Assembly (NCBI RefSeq): GCF_032062135.1
Contig: NC_092862.1
Span: 95,191,248 to 95,255,247, forward strand
DNA from: Pyxicephalus adspersus
Lineage: Eukaryota > Chordata > Amphibia > Anura > Pyxicephalidae
Length of the DNA: 64,000 bases
Direction: 5' to 3'
In this document: positions 21,801-29,640 of the stretch, one piece after another
Layout of the letters: every line of letters begins with the position of its first letter
Position numbering within the stretch: the stretch's first letter is position 1
Made by a program: the position numbers and the translations under genes
Notes under the pieces: generated by a model
Told to the model about the DNA's origin: nothing
Seen by the model: the letters and a program-made list of their open reading frames with translations, nothing else
The model's database searches: none

Positions 21801-24132
21801 ACTTGTTACACCACATTCATTATACTATTTCACTACTACAAAGGATTACACTCTTAAAACTTAGAACACTAGTAAGTTGGGTCACAATACACGGCATAGG
21901 ACAGTTGTGGCAAAATAAATAGAATAGAAAAATTGTATATACTAACGGGGCAGGCATTACAAAGTTGTAACAAATAATTGGGAGAAGGTAGAACACTGAA
22001 ACAATAAGAGGTTACTGATTACCCATGGCATAAACAAATGGGAGCACTAAATTTGCCGTGTTTTGCCACGCACCCTTTTTTACCACCCCGCTACAGCTTC
22101 CTACCACCCGGCTGAAAAACGTTTCTGGGGAGAACACGGCAATGCATTTATCTATGTCCTCATTCTTCACCGGCTTTAATTTAAATAAAAAGGAAAATGG
22201 GTTGTCTTTAAAATACAGATATGTATGTGTGGGAAACAGCGACCTGAGCCCGCTAAGACTGAGGCTGTCGCTAACTGGCCCACACCTCGTACCAAGACCC
22301 AAGTACTAGCCTTCCTAGGCACAGACGGGTACTACCAAAGCTTTGTGCCAGACTATAGTGCCAATGCCAAACCCCTGACTAATCTGACCAAGAAAAATTT
22401 AACCCGACAGGTCCGGTGGTCGCCTGACTGTGAAACTTCGTTCCAAGCCCTTAAGACGGCAGTAGTTCACGCTGCCCTCTTGGCTGCCCTGGTCCCTAAC
22501 AAACGCTTTATTGTTCATACAGACGCTTTAATGTTCGGACTGGGGCCAGTTTTGAGCCAGGTGGGAGAAGATGGAGGAGAGCACCGTCGCCTACATTAGT
22601 AGAAAGCTTCTTCCCCGAGAGGTCAGTTATGTGTCGGTGGAGAACGAGTGCTTAGCCCTGGTGTGGGCCCTAAAGAAATTGACTCCATATTTATACGGAC
22701 AAGAGTTCACCCTTGTTACAGACCATAATCCGCTTGTGTGGCTAAACCGTGTTGCAGGGGACAATGGCCGGCTACCAAGATGGAGTCTGGCACTCCAACC
22801 CTACAACTTTACCATCCAGTACTGGCCCCGAAAACAGAATGGCAACGCGGATGGATTATCCTGGAAGACTGATCTCCACCCCGAATAACGGAGACTGGAC
22901 AGCCCCAGGGTGCCCTGAAAAAGGGTCAAACCGGGTCTGCCAGCGTGTTCCACTAAGAGGGAGCCATGTAACAAAGGCCCTCTATTTGTCTGTTGAGATG
23001 ACTGGGTTACACACAGTGTCTGACCTAATTGCCTCCCAGACAGGGGAGAGATATTGTGTGTTAGGTATGGAGACTTTATAAACAATGTGGTTTTACTGTC
23101 TGGAGATGAGTGGGTTATGTCCGGTGTCTGACCTAATTATCTCCCAGACAGAGGGGAGACATTGGGTGGGAGTGTCCTGGATTGTGTGGTTATTTCCATT
23201 GGTCAGTGAGTCTATCGCCTAGTTCTCCATCAGGTCCAGAGGGGAGGTCCCCTTGCATGGGGACTTGTATATAATACCAAGTGTGGCATCAATAAAGTGT
23301 TCTTATTTCTTTTTTACCCTCAACTTGCAGCCGTGTCTTGTGTTGTAGGGTACTGCTATAGTACTACTAGCTCCTGTAAGAGCTGCCCAACTACGGGGAA
23401 TCACAATTCACCTTAGGGAGTCCCTGGAGTAACTCTACAGGGCCACCCGGACTGGGGGAAGGATGACGCCAATGGTTGATTCCGTTACACCTATAATTAA
23501 TAAATCTTTCTTTCATCCAGGCTTATTACAAATAAAATATCTTCTACTACAGGCAATCTTCCATGAAATATCACGATTAGGCTGTACACAATGACGGGAT
23601 ATATATTAGCTGTGACAATTTTGCAATCTGCAGAGATGATGCAAATGACCAATGGACACCAATGAGCACATTTTCTGGTTTACTTATAAAAATGTGTTTT
23701 AGCACTCTTTCCTAAATAAATGCACGAACTTCAGAAGCAGGATACTGCATCCTATTAGTAATGCCATAGAGAAATACTGGCAAGTATCATATTATCACCT
23801 CTGTGGCATTACAAGCTGCTGTGGCATTACAAGCTGCCAGTGTACTTCTCATCTCTGTGCAGGCATGGAAACTTTTCTGTACATTGCCTTTCAGTTGTGG
23901 GAGAGGGATAATACAAAGAGGACATGACACCCCGAGTCCTACAGACACCACAGACAGAGCTACTCTCATGCCAGGCACTCCCCACACATGACGGCTGGGA
24001 CATTATTATACCTTTCTGGCAGAAGCCCCTGCACTGGGTGAAGGAGGAGGTTAGGAGGGAGGCTCCACATCTCACCCTCGTTCTCATATCGCTCCTCCTC
24101 AAGGCCTCCATAAGACGAGCGGTGACAGACAT
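994..24132 (-). CDS. SUGCT: SUGCT, succinyl-CoA:glutarate CoA-transferase (5' part, five exons)
   Basis: SUGCT is a class III (CaiB/BaiF-type) CoA-transferase of mitochondria that moves CoA from succinyl-CoA to glutarate in lysine/tryptophan breakdown; this is family knowledge. Visible coding exons on the minus strand are 24012-24132 (inferred), 8639-8690, 6540-6613, 3386-3471 and 994-1044. All junctions are GT-AG and phases fit: 121+52+74+86+51 = 384 nt, 128 codons. The conserved N-terminal part reads [66 protein letters not shown], closely following human SUGCT. The catalytic aspartate region and the rest of the protein lie left of the window. Opposite orientation to MPLKIP, as in mammals. 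Assignment of exons 2-5 is firm; exon 1 is less so. Confidence 0.9.
1407..1737. mobile_element. MITE, AGCTNCGTACACAC family, GC-rich subfamily
   Basis: Terminal inverted repeats AGCTGCGTACACAC / GTGTGTACGTAGCT are flanked by TTA on both sides (1404-1406 and 1738-1740), a 3-bp target duplication. The inside is strongly self-complementary: ggaaaggatc...gatcctttcc near 1440, a perfect snapback around the cggtgctgtacatacagcaccg palindrome, and CGATAAT/ATTATCG near 1690. Overlapping open frames here are by-products of this palindromic sequence. No transposase; superfamily uncertain (a TWA target is compatible with PIF/Harbinger). Confidence 0.75.
1738..3385. other. SUGCT intron, nothing recognised
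   Basis: Unique-looking AT-rich intron sequence between SUGCT exons 4 and 5. Short open frames here show no recognisable protein. Confidence 0.5.
3386..3471 (-). CDS. SUGCT: SUGCT coding exon 4
   Basis: An 86-nt exon with a ttctgtag acceptor and gtattt donor. It encodes (G)[18 protein letters not shown] then [10 protein letters not shown]. The first two bases complete a glycine codon split from exon 3. Human SUGCT has the equivalent GAGDDTRTWGPPFVGTEST. Confidence 0.95.
3472..4856. other. SUGCT intron, nothing recognised
   Basis: AT-rich intron between exons 3 and 4; no repeat or gene recognised. Confidence 0.45.
4857..5079. mobile_element. Palindromic hairpin MITE (GGCCTGATTTATTAAAGC family)
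   Basis: About 223 bp forming one long imperfect hairpin: starts gggcctgatttattaaagct and ends with the complement agctttaataaatcagggcc. Inside, ggtgatccagcaaacctg pairs with caggtttgctggatcacc. Two more copies are at 6992-7215 and 9887-9999. Confidence 0.85.
5080..6539. other. SUGCT intron, nothing recognised
   Basis: Intron with a run of about 17 A ending near 5399; otherwise nothing recognised. Confidence 0.45.
6540..6613 (-). CDS. SUGCT: SUGCT coding exon 3
   Basis: A 74-nt exon with a tttatag acceptor and gtaatt donor. Its first G completes Arg (AG|G) from exon 2; it then encodes [20 protein letters not shown] followed by VEKP and the first base of Gly. This is the signature N-terminal stretch of class III CoA-transferases (human: [20 protein letters not shown]). 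Confidence 0.97.
6773..6825. repeat. (TA)n microsatellite
   Basis: About 53 bp of alternating TA, flanked by acctg and cagca. It makes a false Tyr-Ile open frame on the minus strand. Confidence 0.98.
6992..7215. mobile_element. Palindromic hairpin MITE, second copy
   Basis: Same family and length as 4857-5079: gggcctaatttattaaatct ... agctttaataaatcatgccc with the paired ggtgatccag / ctggatcacc core. Confidence 0.85.
7619..8073. mobile_element. hAT-type non-autonomous DNA transposon with intact 8-bp target duplication
   Basis: Begins CAGGGGTGTCAAACTCAA and ends gggccagagttttacatctctg, the usual terminal look of vertebrate hAT elements, with the 'ggccagatttggcccacgggcc' inner end. The 8-mer GGTTAAAG stands directly before (7611-7618) and directly after (8074-8081) the element. 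No transposase frame: a 455-bp deletion derivative. Confidence 0.9.
8639..8690 (-). CDS. SUGCT: SUGCT coding exon 2
   Basis: A 52-nt exon with a tttacag acceptor and gtatga donor. It encodes (E)[17 protein letters not shown]; the human counterpart is [19 protein letters not shown]. It needs one base from the previous exon and donates two bases of the Arg codon to exon 3, which fits both neighbours. Confidence 0.97.
8691..9465. other. SUGCT intron 1, nothing recognised
   Basis: Open frames at 8678-9004 and 9011-9271 overlap or follow a known exon on the opposite strand and resemble nothing I recognise. Confidence 0.45.
9466..9740 (-). pseudogene. Tc1-like transposase 3' remnant
   Basis: Read on the minus strand the sequence decodes, with stops, to ...[19 protein letters not shown]..., the third-Asp region of Tc1/mariner DDE transposases (usual form PDLNPIEHIWD), followed by the R-rich C-terminus. 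The end at 9466 (cactgctcaaaaaattcagagaac) resembles the terminal inverted repeat of this transposon lineage. The 5' two thirds are missing. Confidence 0.75.
9766..10165. repeat. Local duplication split by a hairpin MITE
   Basis: Two diverged direct copies, about 9766-9860 and 10054-10150, share gggcactYctgcagca, gattcaRaacttc and tgctgatttctgttggccatt (with small changes). Between them is the short hairpin MITE at 9887-9999. Confidence 0.7.
9887..9999. mobile_element. Hairpin MITE, internally shortened copy
   Basis: Ends gggcctgttttaataaagct and agctttaataaatcaggccc, as in 4857-5079, but only 113 bp: most of the left inner arm is deleted. Confidence 0.8.
10166..10996. other. Intron sequence, nothing recognised
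   Basis: Several overlapping short open frames on both strands (10497-11075) do not resemble any protein I know. Confidence 0.4.
10997..11415. mobile_element. MITE, AGCTNCGTACACAC family, CGAACGAT-rich subfamily
   Basis: Terminal repeats AGCTGCGTACACACTTCC / GGAAGTGTGTACGTAGCT, TAA on each side (10994-10996 and 11416-11418). The inside is rich in cgaacgatcgttcg blocks that can pair with each other. A second copy of this subfamily, in opposite orientation, is at 47721-48144. Confidence 0.85.
11416..12984. other. Intron sequence with a short unidentified open frame
   Basis: An ATG frame at 11705-11899 (starting [20 protein letters not shown]) looks compositionally protein-like and may be a decayed mobile-element gene, but I cannot match it. 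Around 12733 the sequence tttaacccccccggaggtaac resembles the left end of the TTAA element family without a matching right end. Otherwise nothing recognised. Confidence 0.35.
12985..13330. repeat. Outlying units of the 61-bp minisatellite
   Basis: Two to three units with ctctgaccatctcctgtatatg, tctgcactctctgatcatc and gtaccaatctcatagactctg, interrupted by a MITE at 13077-13231. The sequence that follows (13330-13445, ggtaacatcaagggtttcattaa...accaatgcat) recurs after the main array at 19125-19232. Confidence 0.85.
13077..13231. mobile_element. Small palindromic MITE inside a minisatellite unit
   Basis: Inverted ends ggctctatttataaattattcccc and ggggaataatttatagagtcc interrupt a 61-bp unit in the middle of its catagactctg motif. 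A partial copy starts at 35336 (ctctatttataaattt). Confidence 0.7.
14071..14590. mobile_element. TTAA-target element, copy A
   Basis: Left end TTAACCTCCTTGGCAG, right end complement TTAGCCCTCCTGGCGG, with internal ccccgagtgtgactcgggg. The paralogous locus at 25.9 kb lacks it (tcaggtagtaatataagtacaatg against tcaggtagttaa-[element]-gtacaatg). Confidence 0.75.
15061..15205 (+). mobile_element. L2-type LINE 3' tail (or SINE sharing it)
   Basis: Contains ttgtaagctcttcagggcagggtcc, cctatttaatgcaaagcgctgc and a tail of attaataaaattaataat. The same tail ends the longer L2 copies at 49000-49255 and 60910-61045. Confidence 0.8.
15417..15604. mobile_element. MITE, AGCTNCGTACACAC family, deleted GC-rich copy
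   Basis: Ends AGCTGCATACACA and GTGTGTACGTAGCT; inner cgtccaccgtctgtggatcc and gccgattaccgggcgag match the copy at 1407-1737. Absent from the paralogous block at 26.5 kb. Confidence 0.8.
15703..19115. repeat. 61-bp minisatellite array
   Basis: Tandem units of about 61 bp of the form tctgcagtctctgatcatct + cttgtaccaatctcatagac + tctgaccatctcctgtacatg, with single-base variants and occasional partial units. Each unit is a diverged dimer: both halves carry ctctgaYcatctcYtgtac. About 55 units fit the interval if the 500-N gap is real in length. Because 61 is not a multiple of 3, reverse-strand frames stay open across a few units and give repetitive false peptides (…[12 protein letters not shown]…). 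Confidence 0.97.
18425..18924. other. Assembly gap (500 N)
   Basis: Exactly 500 N inside the minisatellite, so the array length is unknown. Confidence 1.
19116..19235. repeat. Array flank, duplicated at 13330-13445
   Basis: Shares ttggtaacatcaagggtttcattaa and tgctgcttttgaagtaccaatgcat with the sequence following the small array at 13.3 kb. Confidence 0.85.
19560..20600. repeat. Foldback (large inverted repeat) with doubled arms
   Basis: Left end caaacctccatatctcctaaactg pairs with the right end near 20560-20598 (ggtttaggagatctgaaggtttg). Inside, each arm contains two diverged tandem units with caatttctctgaggatggggg / aaatataggtgcaagtg / ttactacagcatcattag. On the left they lie near 19880-20010 and 20070-20190; on the right the complements are near 20250-20360 and 20430-20525. 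No open frame of note. Probably a non-autonomous DNA element. Confidence 0.75.
20601..21290. other. Intron sequence, nothing firmly recognised
   Basis: May continue the foldback arms weakly to either side. Contains long T and A runs and gcatgcgcagtg, a motif also found in the repeat at 58108. No gene recognised. Confidence 0.35.
21330..21745. repeat. 34-bp tandem repeat spanning a gap
   Basis: Unit gcacttaccRcctgttacca + atcctaggtgccta is seen just before the gap (21331-21380) and resumes after it (21713-21740), so the gap is probably filled with the same repeat. Confidence 0.8.
21381..21712. other. Assembly gap (332 N)
   Basis: 332 N between two parts of the 34-bp tandem repeat. Confidence 1.
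22050..22137. repeat. Dispersed repeat, 'tctggggagaacac' family
   Basis: Shares caccccgctacagcttcc, accacccggctgaaa and tctggggagaacac with copies at 30715-30815, 41880-41968 and 43985-44112; complete copies seem to end in CAGTGTTC / GAACACTG. Likely a MITE or SINE. 21746-22049 holds only a short piece (gggtcacaatacacggcatag) of the same kind. Confidence 0.55.
22225..23172 (+). pseudogene. Ty3/gypsy LTR retrotransposon, pol remnant (RT end and RNase H)
   Basis: Frame 22225-22599 carries the RT/RNase H connection ([19 protein letters not shown], then [10 protein letters not shown]) and the RNase H start ([18 protein letters not shown]). A +/-1 shift near 22575 moves to frame 22571-22888 with [27 protein letters not shown] and [11 protein letters not shown]. 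The RNase H acidic residues (TDA, ENE, TDH) are kept. The YxDD part of RT, gag and protease are absent to the left; integrase is absent to the right, where the sequence jumps to the LTR approach. Lies inside SUGCT intron 1 on the opposite strand. Confidence 0.92.
22990..23172. repeat. Tandem duplication before the 3' LTR
   Basis: Two copies about 107 bp apart share gtgtctgacctaattNNctcccagaca and gggagaNattg. The second ends in the purine-rich gaggggagacattgggtgggag directly before the LTR, as a polypurine tract would. Confidence 0.75.
23173..23489 (+). mobile_element. 3' LTR of the gypsy element
   Basis: Begins TGTCCTGG and ends TTACA (TG...CA). Contains a TATA box (tgtatataata near 23267) and AATAAA at 23291-23296. 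No 5' LTR in the window. Confidence 0.75.
23490..24011. other. SUGCT intron 1 start, nothing recognised
   Basis: Contains a short direct repeat (tgtggcattacaagctgc twice near 23803). Reverse-strand open reading continues past the exon 1 donor but is not conserved. Confidence 0.5.
24012..24132 (-). CDS. SUGCT: SUGCT coding exon 1 (inferred), mitochondrial presequence
   Basis: A minus-strand ATG at 24132 in good context (aacaATGt) opens 40 codons beginning [15 protein letters not shown], followed by [12 protein letters not shown] and ending CRGFCQK, then a G and the donor gtataa. The stretch is Arg-rich, Ser/Thr-rich and has almost no acidic residues, as expected for a mitochondrial import signal. 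It ends with one base of a split codon, exactly what exon 2 (8639-8690) needs; the joint reads [20 protein letters not shown] and GC-box promoter sits just upstream. Presequences are poorly conserved, so this rests on phase, composition and promoter, not on homology. A different first exon nearer MPLKIP is possible. Confidence 0.6.
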
Positions 24133-24204
24133 TGTTACAGAGGAGCAGCCACAGCACACCGACTTCTCCCGGGTCACTCAGGAGTCCTGCGCTGAGGGAA
24201 CGAG

Positions 24205-24240
24205 CAGAGTGGGCGGGGCGGAGGAGGATCATTGGCCCAG
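24205..24240 (-). promoter_or_regulatory. SUGCT: Putative SUGCT promoter: GC box and CCAAT box
   Basis: gtgggcggggcggagg (24209-24224) is a GC box and attgg (24231-24235) is a CCAAT box on the minus strand, 75-105 bp upstream of the proposed SUGCT ATG. The locality is GC-richer than its surroundings. Confidence 0.55.
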
Positions 24241-24538
24241 AGCTGAGGAGAGTCCCAGTCTGTTACTGATTAGCAGACATTCAGCTCTAGGTGTGATGGT
24301 GCCTGGGAGATAAAGGTTACAGAGCAGCAGGGACATGGTGGTGACATTACAGTGACATTAAAGAGACATTAAAGACAAGCAGACTTTGGTTATTTGGTCC
24401 ATTTTAAAATACATATGTAAACCCAGGTCCCAATATAAAGTGCAAATATATGTCAGGGTGCTGCCCAAAATGTCTCAGAGGTGGAATGTGAGGTGGGAGT
24501 ATTTGGCAGTTTGAAGAGTTCAGTGTAAATGGAACTTA

Positions 24539-24840
24539 GGCTATGTACACACGTGCAATAATTGTCACTGGAAAGGATCTTTCACAATCCCATCCAACGA
24601 CTGCACGATGCATGAATGAGGGCTGTACATACAGTGCCGTTCTGCTCTATGCAGAGGGGGAGAGCAACGGAGGGGCACCCCACTGTGCTCTCTCCCCTTC
24701 ACTTTCATTAGGGTCGCTCGTCGTCCGTGGACCAGCCAGGATGGTCGTTCAGGCGATGGACGACGAGCGCTGTACACCTGTAAGGTTATGGGCCCTGAGC
24801 CGATTATCGTACGAGAGCAATTGCACATGTGTACCTAGCT
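24539..24840. mobile_element. MITE, AGCTNCGTACACAC family, GC-rich subfamily
   Basis: Ends GGCTATGTACACACGTGC and GCACATGTGTACCTAGCT, flanked by TTA and TAA. Inner cacgatgcatgaatgagggctgtacatacag and cgtccgtggaccag parallel 1407-1737. Confidence 0.8.
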
Positions 24841-25445
24841 TAAGTCTGACCATCTTCCTTTCATTCTTCAACTTCTGGATGATATTCAGCCATCTTGAAT
24901 GATGACAAAACCATACATCATCCTGTGAAGTCAGAAATGTGGGTTTCATTGGCAACTAAAGCTGAAGCTGCCCATGTTTAGTTCAGCTTTTTGCTGAAAG
25001 CACGTAGCAAACAGGCAGGTAAGACGCGTTATTGCAGAGAAGACATTGTCTGTCGCTTTCTGCATTAATGATCTACCTGATCATGTAAACCTAAAAATCG
25101 TACTTTAGTTCTACTTTAAATTGTCCAGATGGAACCTAATACCTCCTCTCATTCGACAACCCTAAACTTGTACCCCCTGGTATTCAATAACAGATACACA
25201 TTTTCCCAGCAGCCAACCAAACCATCACCAGGGCTTTGAAGACTGATAAAGGGTCTGTGTTAATTTTTTTTTGCCTTCAAGCTTTTTTTTATCTGCATAC
25301 AAGTCTATAGGAAGGCAAAACATGCCTAAAGCAGCTGCAGGTGAAGTGTACCTGCCAATGATTTCTGAAAGATCTCAGAAGACTCTCATACTGATTTAGT
25401 TGACAAGCCCAAAATACCCTTTATATACCGACCCAAACTCATTAT
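24841..25445. other. Spacer with a weak dispersed repeat
   Basis: 24950-25125 (aggcaggtaagacgcgttattgcagagaa ... tacctgatcatg) resembles a repeat seen again at 61319-61560 in a CDK13 intron. No gene recognised. Confidence 0.4.
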
Positions 25446-26017
25446 TGCCAAAATACAGAACAGAGTAAATTGGCTATAGTACACATAAAATTTTAAAGTT
25501 TAGATTGTCCAATTTTTGACTGCCTGACAAAAGTCTTCTGGACCTCTAGTAAAACACCTAGATGAGTAGGTCCAGCTTACATCTTGTACAACCAAGTATA
25601 ATAAATTATGATCATCTTTGAGGATAATATCCAATAATAATTCAATATTAAAAATTCCTTCTGTAAATTCCTAGGTGGTCTTTAGCAAAGGAGTAAACAC
25701 ACAACAATTGCATATAAAAAATACTATGTTGTGCACATAGGTGTGAGAACAGTTACATACTAACAATGGTTCTCACTAGTTGGATAATGAAATGCAAAAA
25801 TGCCCATCAATAGATGATGCACGTAAATGCAAATGCAAGTAAGCAAACACTACACAAAATGTAAATCTAGATAAGTGTGAAAAGTCCTTAAGGGCTGTTA
25901 GCCTCAGGTAGTAATATAAGTACAATGATATTGACCTATATACTTCACTAAAGTCTCATCAAAGTATATCTGTACTCATAGACAAGCCTGGTCCTCTTCA
26001 CACACACACACACACAT

Positions 26018-26074
<57 letters not shown>

Positions 26075-26600
26075 AAGTAGACACATAATACATAATACTG
26101 CACTGTGAACTCTGTCATAATCATTATTTTTAAAGTATAAAGGTCTGTTAAGATTAATTTCTACCAATTTATAATACTTTACAATTGTAGTGTAACTCTG
26201 ATAACATACTAAGTGAGGGACCCTTCTAAGGTTAAAGACAATATTATCAAGCACCCCCCACTTTCAGTAACTCCCAGACAGCAAAAATCATCCCTAATAA
26301 CCCCTGTCTTCCCTGGAACCTGTTCCACCCTTTGTATGGTAACAAATGTCTCTCCCCATGTAATTTTTTCTGAAAAAGAAAACCTCTCATTTAAATAGTA
26401 ATTCATTTAAGGCAGTTTCTCAATAGATTAGCAATTCACACGTTAATATGTCACTTGCATATTGCTTTGCAAACCAGGCTCAAAAAGAGGGCAAAACAAA
26501 AACAAATGCAGATAAAAAAAAATAGAATTTTTAAAGCCTGACTGCAATTATACAACTAGAGTCTTCTCCGTAAAACACACACACAAAATAAAACAAAGCA
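25446..26600. repeat. Segmental duplication, copy 2
   Basis: Paralogue of 13628-15700 lacking the three mobile elements found there. It carries a (CA)n(TA)n tract where copy 1 has a short (TA)n near 14684-14698. Confidence 0.85.
26000..26072. repeat. (CA)n(TA)n microsatellite
   Basis: About 40 bp of CA (with one interruption) followed by about 32 bp of TA. Confidence 0.98.
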
Positions 26601-27184
26601 AAGACAAAATTACTAATTGTTTTAGGATCCTCTACTAAATTTGCACAATTGTTGTTTCAGTCAGGGTTATTTTGGGATTCTTCTTGTGTCCCTAATTTTT
26701 TTCCTAACATACAAAACCTTTGAAGCTCTTAGTACCACTTTAAATATTAAATGTTAATCCTCTTTCTGTGAGAGGTCCACAACAGGCTTCTCTCTGACCC
26801 TTGAAAATTAAAACATTTAATATATTCTCTTGTGGAAGCTCGGATCTCCTCTAAAAAAATATTTTAATTGAATATTTACCTCATTGTTCTCATCATTCTG
26901 TAAAGATTTGTCTTCTACCTTCAAATTTTTTAATATCCTCCACAGTCTGTACTTAGGGGGATGAGTCCCCTGATGTGCTAAATTCACTACAGTATCATGC
27001 CTGGTTGTTCTATATTGAGTTTGGGTTGTCCTCTTTTCATTACAAGGTGACAAGCAAAATCTTGCAATGTAGCCGAATAATCCACATTTATCTTGTACAT
27101 TTCATAACATTCATCTTGTGAGTTATCATAACAATTATCTTGTGAAAGGCATTGAAAGTTTTATTTACAACTGGCTCAGCTTTA
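26601..27184. other. Spacer, nothing recognised
   Basis: AT-rich; the open frame 26817-27053 on the minus strand matches nothing I know. Confidence 0.4.
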
Positions 27185-27607
27185 GGCTGCGTACACACGT
27201 GCAATAATTGTCGTTGGAAACGAACGATCCACGACAGATCGTTCAAAAATTGTTAACAAAAAAAGTGCACATCGACTGGTCAACGGTGCTGACGCTGGCA
27301 AGCGAGGAATCCCGCTGGAAATGAACGACCGTCCCGGCAGATCTGATTGGGCGACGATCTTTGTAATCTATTGTGTGTACTGTCGTTCAATGATCGTGGA
27401 TTGTTCTGTGATACACTTTCTCCCATACATGTCACTTCCTGTATCGTTCAAACAATTGTTTCTAGTGTGTGTACATTATTGGTGGAATATATTTGAACAA
27501 TCGTATCATTACAGCATGTACAGAATTGTGCACAATATGAAAATAATCAGGAATAATCGTTGATTGTTCGTTTTCAAACGATAATTATTCTACGTGTGTA
27601 CGTAGCC
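27185..27607. mobile_element. MITE, AGCTNCGTACACAC family, CGAACGAT-rich subfamily
   Basis: Ends GGCTGCGTACACACGTGC and ACGTGTGTACGTAGCC, flanked by TTA (27182-27184) and TAA (27608-27610). The interior is like 10997-11415 but more diverged. Confidence 0.85.
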
Positions 27608-27610
27608 TAA

Positions 27611-27897
27611 GGCTACATACACACTTGCAATGGTTCTCATCTGATAATCGGCTCAGGGCCAATTTCGGATCAGAATCTTGCATGTGTACAGCGCCCGTCG
27701 TCCATCGTCCGAACGACCATCCTGGCGGACGATGGACGACGAACGATCTTAATGGAAGTAAAGGGGAGAGAGCACAGCGGGTGCCACTTTGTCATTCTCC
27801 CCTACCTCCCTCCAAAGAACAGAACGGTGCTGTATGTACAGCACTCATTTATGCATCATGCAGGAGTTTTTCGTTGGAAAGGATCATGAAAGATCAA
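27611..27897. mobile_element. MITE, GC-rich subfamily, reverse orientation, one end lost
   Basis: Starts GGCTACATACACACTTGC directly after the TAA that closes the previous MITE. It contains gtccatcgtccgaacgacc and ggaaaggatcatgaaagatc like 1407-1737 read backwards, and stops before the second terminal repeat. Confidence 0.75.
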
Positions 27898-29027
27898 CTA
27901 AGGCTTATCACATTGAATTGCAGTTTAATGGCCGCTTACAAACAATGGAATTGATTTAGAAGACTTCCAAACTTCAAACTTCCAAACATTGGAGGTAGAT
28001 GTTGTCCTACTATTCAGAGAAAGCACATATCTTCCCATAAATTGGATAATGAAATGCAAGAATGTCATTGTTACAAGGTGAGAGGTCCTTCCTCCACAGT
28101 TGTAGCATAACTAATTAGGTTTCTACCAATCAAAGGATGATTCTGATTAAAATAGAGACAGGAAAGCAGAAAAACTTGTTTAGATGCATGGAATTTACAA
28201 AGGCTAAAAACTCTGTCCAACATAAAAACATAAACAAAACACAAACAAAGTGTAAGTTCCTATACCACAGTCCTTTTCACATTCCTACTTTTCTTTTTAT
28301 CTTTTGGTTACTTTTGTCATACTGGGAACATATTGCACGATTAGTCTATTTTATTGTAATTGTAACCAAACATTTGCCTACATTTACCTTAGTTCTTTGC
28401 ATTTGTCTTGTATATGAACTTGAAACTAATAAAACATATACTTTTATGTAAGTCCAAATAGGTAACTTGGTGTAATTTTAAAGTAGTTTTCAGTCTTTTA
28501 AATTACAAATAAAATCTCTTGGTGATCCATTATAGGGTGACAACTATTTCCTCATCTTGGACTTACAATTTAGGCTGGGTTCATTGATGTCACCATGTGC
28601 CACTCATTGCTAGAGTTCATTCATAAGGACGGTAAGTGGTAAGAAGAGGCTGCAGTGTATCAGAGTGCTAAGATGTACCAAAGGATAAAAAAGTGAACAT
28701 GAAAAAGTTATTAAGAATATTAAATTGCAGTTTTCTATGATACATAGTGCTCCAGAAAACTAAAAAATGACTGTCTCCTTGTGATGGAGGAGGGATAAAA
28801 TTTTACAAACTTTATTAGTATACTATGTTAGATTGACCATGGCTCGCATTTGATTGCCCATTAATAAAATGTAAGCCATGCTATGCAGAGTGTGGTGATC
28901 CTATTGGATTTTGCAGATTTTATGCAGTCCTCTGCAAATCATGTGGTTTTGGCAGGTCATGTAACACAGAACTTTATCCTGCTTCATTTTTATTGTACTT
29001 TGCACGTTACAACCTGCTTGATGCACT
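27898..29027. other. Spacer, nothing recognised
   Basis: AT-rich sequence with short unmatched open frames (for example 28137-28451). Confidence 0.4.
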
Positions 29028-29180
29028 CACATATTATTAATATTAAACAGTATTTATATAGCACAAACATATTACTCAGTGCTGTACATTTAATAGGGGT
29101 TGCAAATGAAAGACAGACAGTGACACCGGAGGAGAGGACCCTGCCCTGAAGAGCTTACAATCTAGTAGGTGGGGGATAAA
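29028..29180 (-). mobile_element. L2-type LINE 3' tail, reverse orientation
   Basis: attattaatattaaacag..., ttaataggggttgcaaatg and ggaccctgccctgaagagcttacaatctag are the complement of the L2 tail at 48995-49255. Confidence 0.8.
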
Positions 29181-29640
29181 ACACAATAGGAGGGAAGATA
29201 TGTAGTGGTGGGAAAAAGTGAGGTTTCAAAAGACAGAAGATGTGTAGGCAAGTTTGAAAAAGCGGGTTTTGAGTGCTCTTTATATAAGCAGAAAATAGGA
29301 GCAAGCATAGATTTTCATGTGCTTCTTCATAAACTGTGTTATCCAGCACAACCATATTATTTTTAACCTGAAGGTGTGTTTAGTGGCTGTGAGAGGTTCT
29401 TCTTATGTGAATGTGTATTTATTTCAAATGCATTATTTTTAATATATATATAATCTAAATATTTTTTTCCAAAATGAGGGCTAACAGCTGCTTACAGCAT
29501 TTTGGCACCTCAAATATATAACCTATTTATAGGAGACCCTATACAGCATGGCTGTAGATTTGTAATCAGTTGCAATCAGCTTTCAATTGTTAATTGTCAG
29601 GTGTGAAAAAACAATAGGAACCTTTAAAATAGGGTAAAGT
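29181..29640. other. Upstream of MPLKIP, nothing firmly recognised
   Basis: I searched the minus strand here for a SUGCT first exon, because mammalian SUGCT starts next to MPLKIP, and saw no convincing candidate. Confidence 0.4.

Noticed and set aside
24175..24177. Upstream GTG start for the SUGCT exon 1 frame
   Set aside because: GTG is not a normal start in a vertebrate gene; the ATG at 24132 has good context and fits the presequence.
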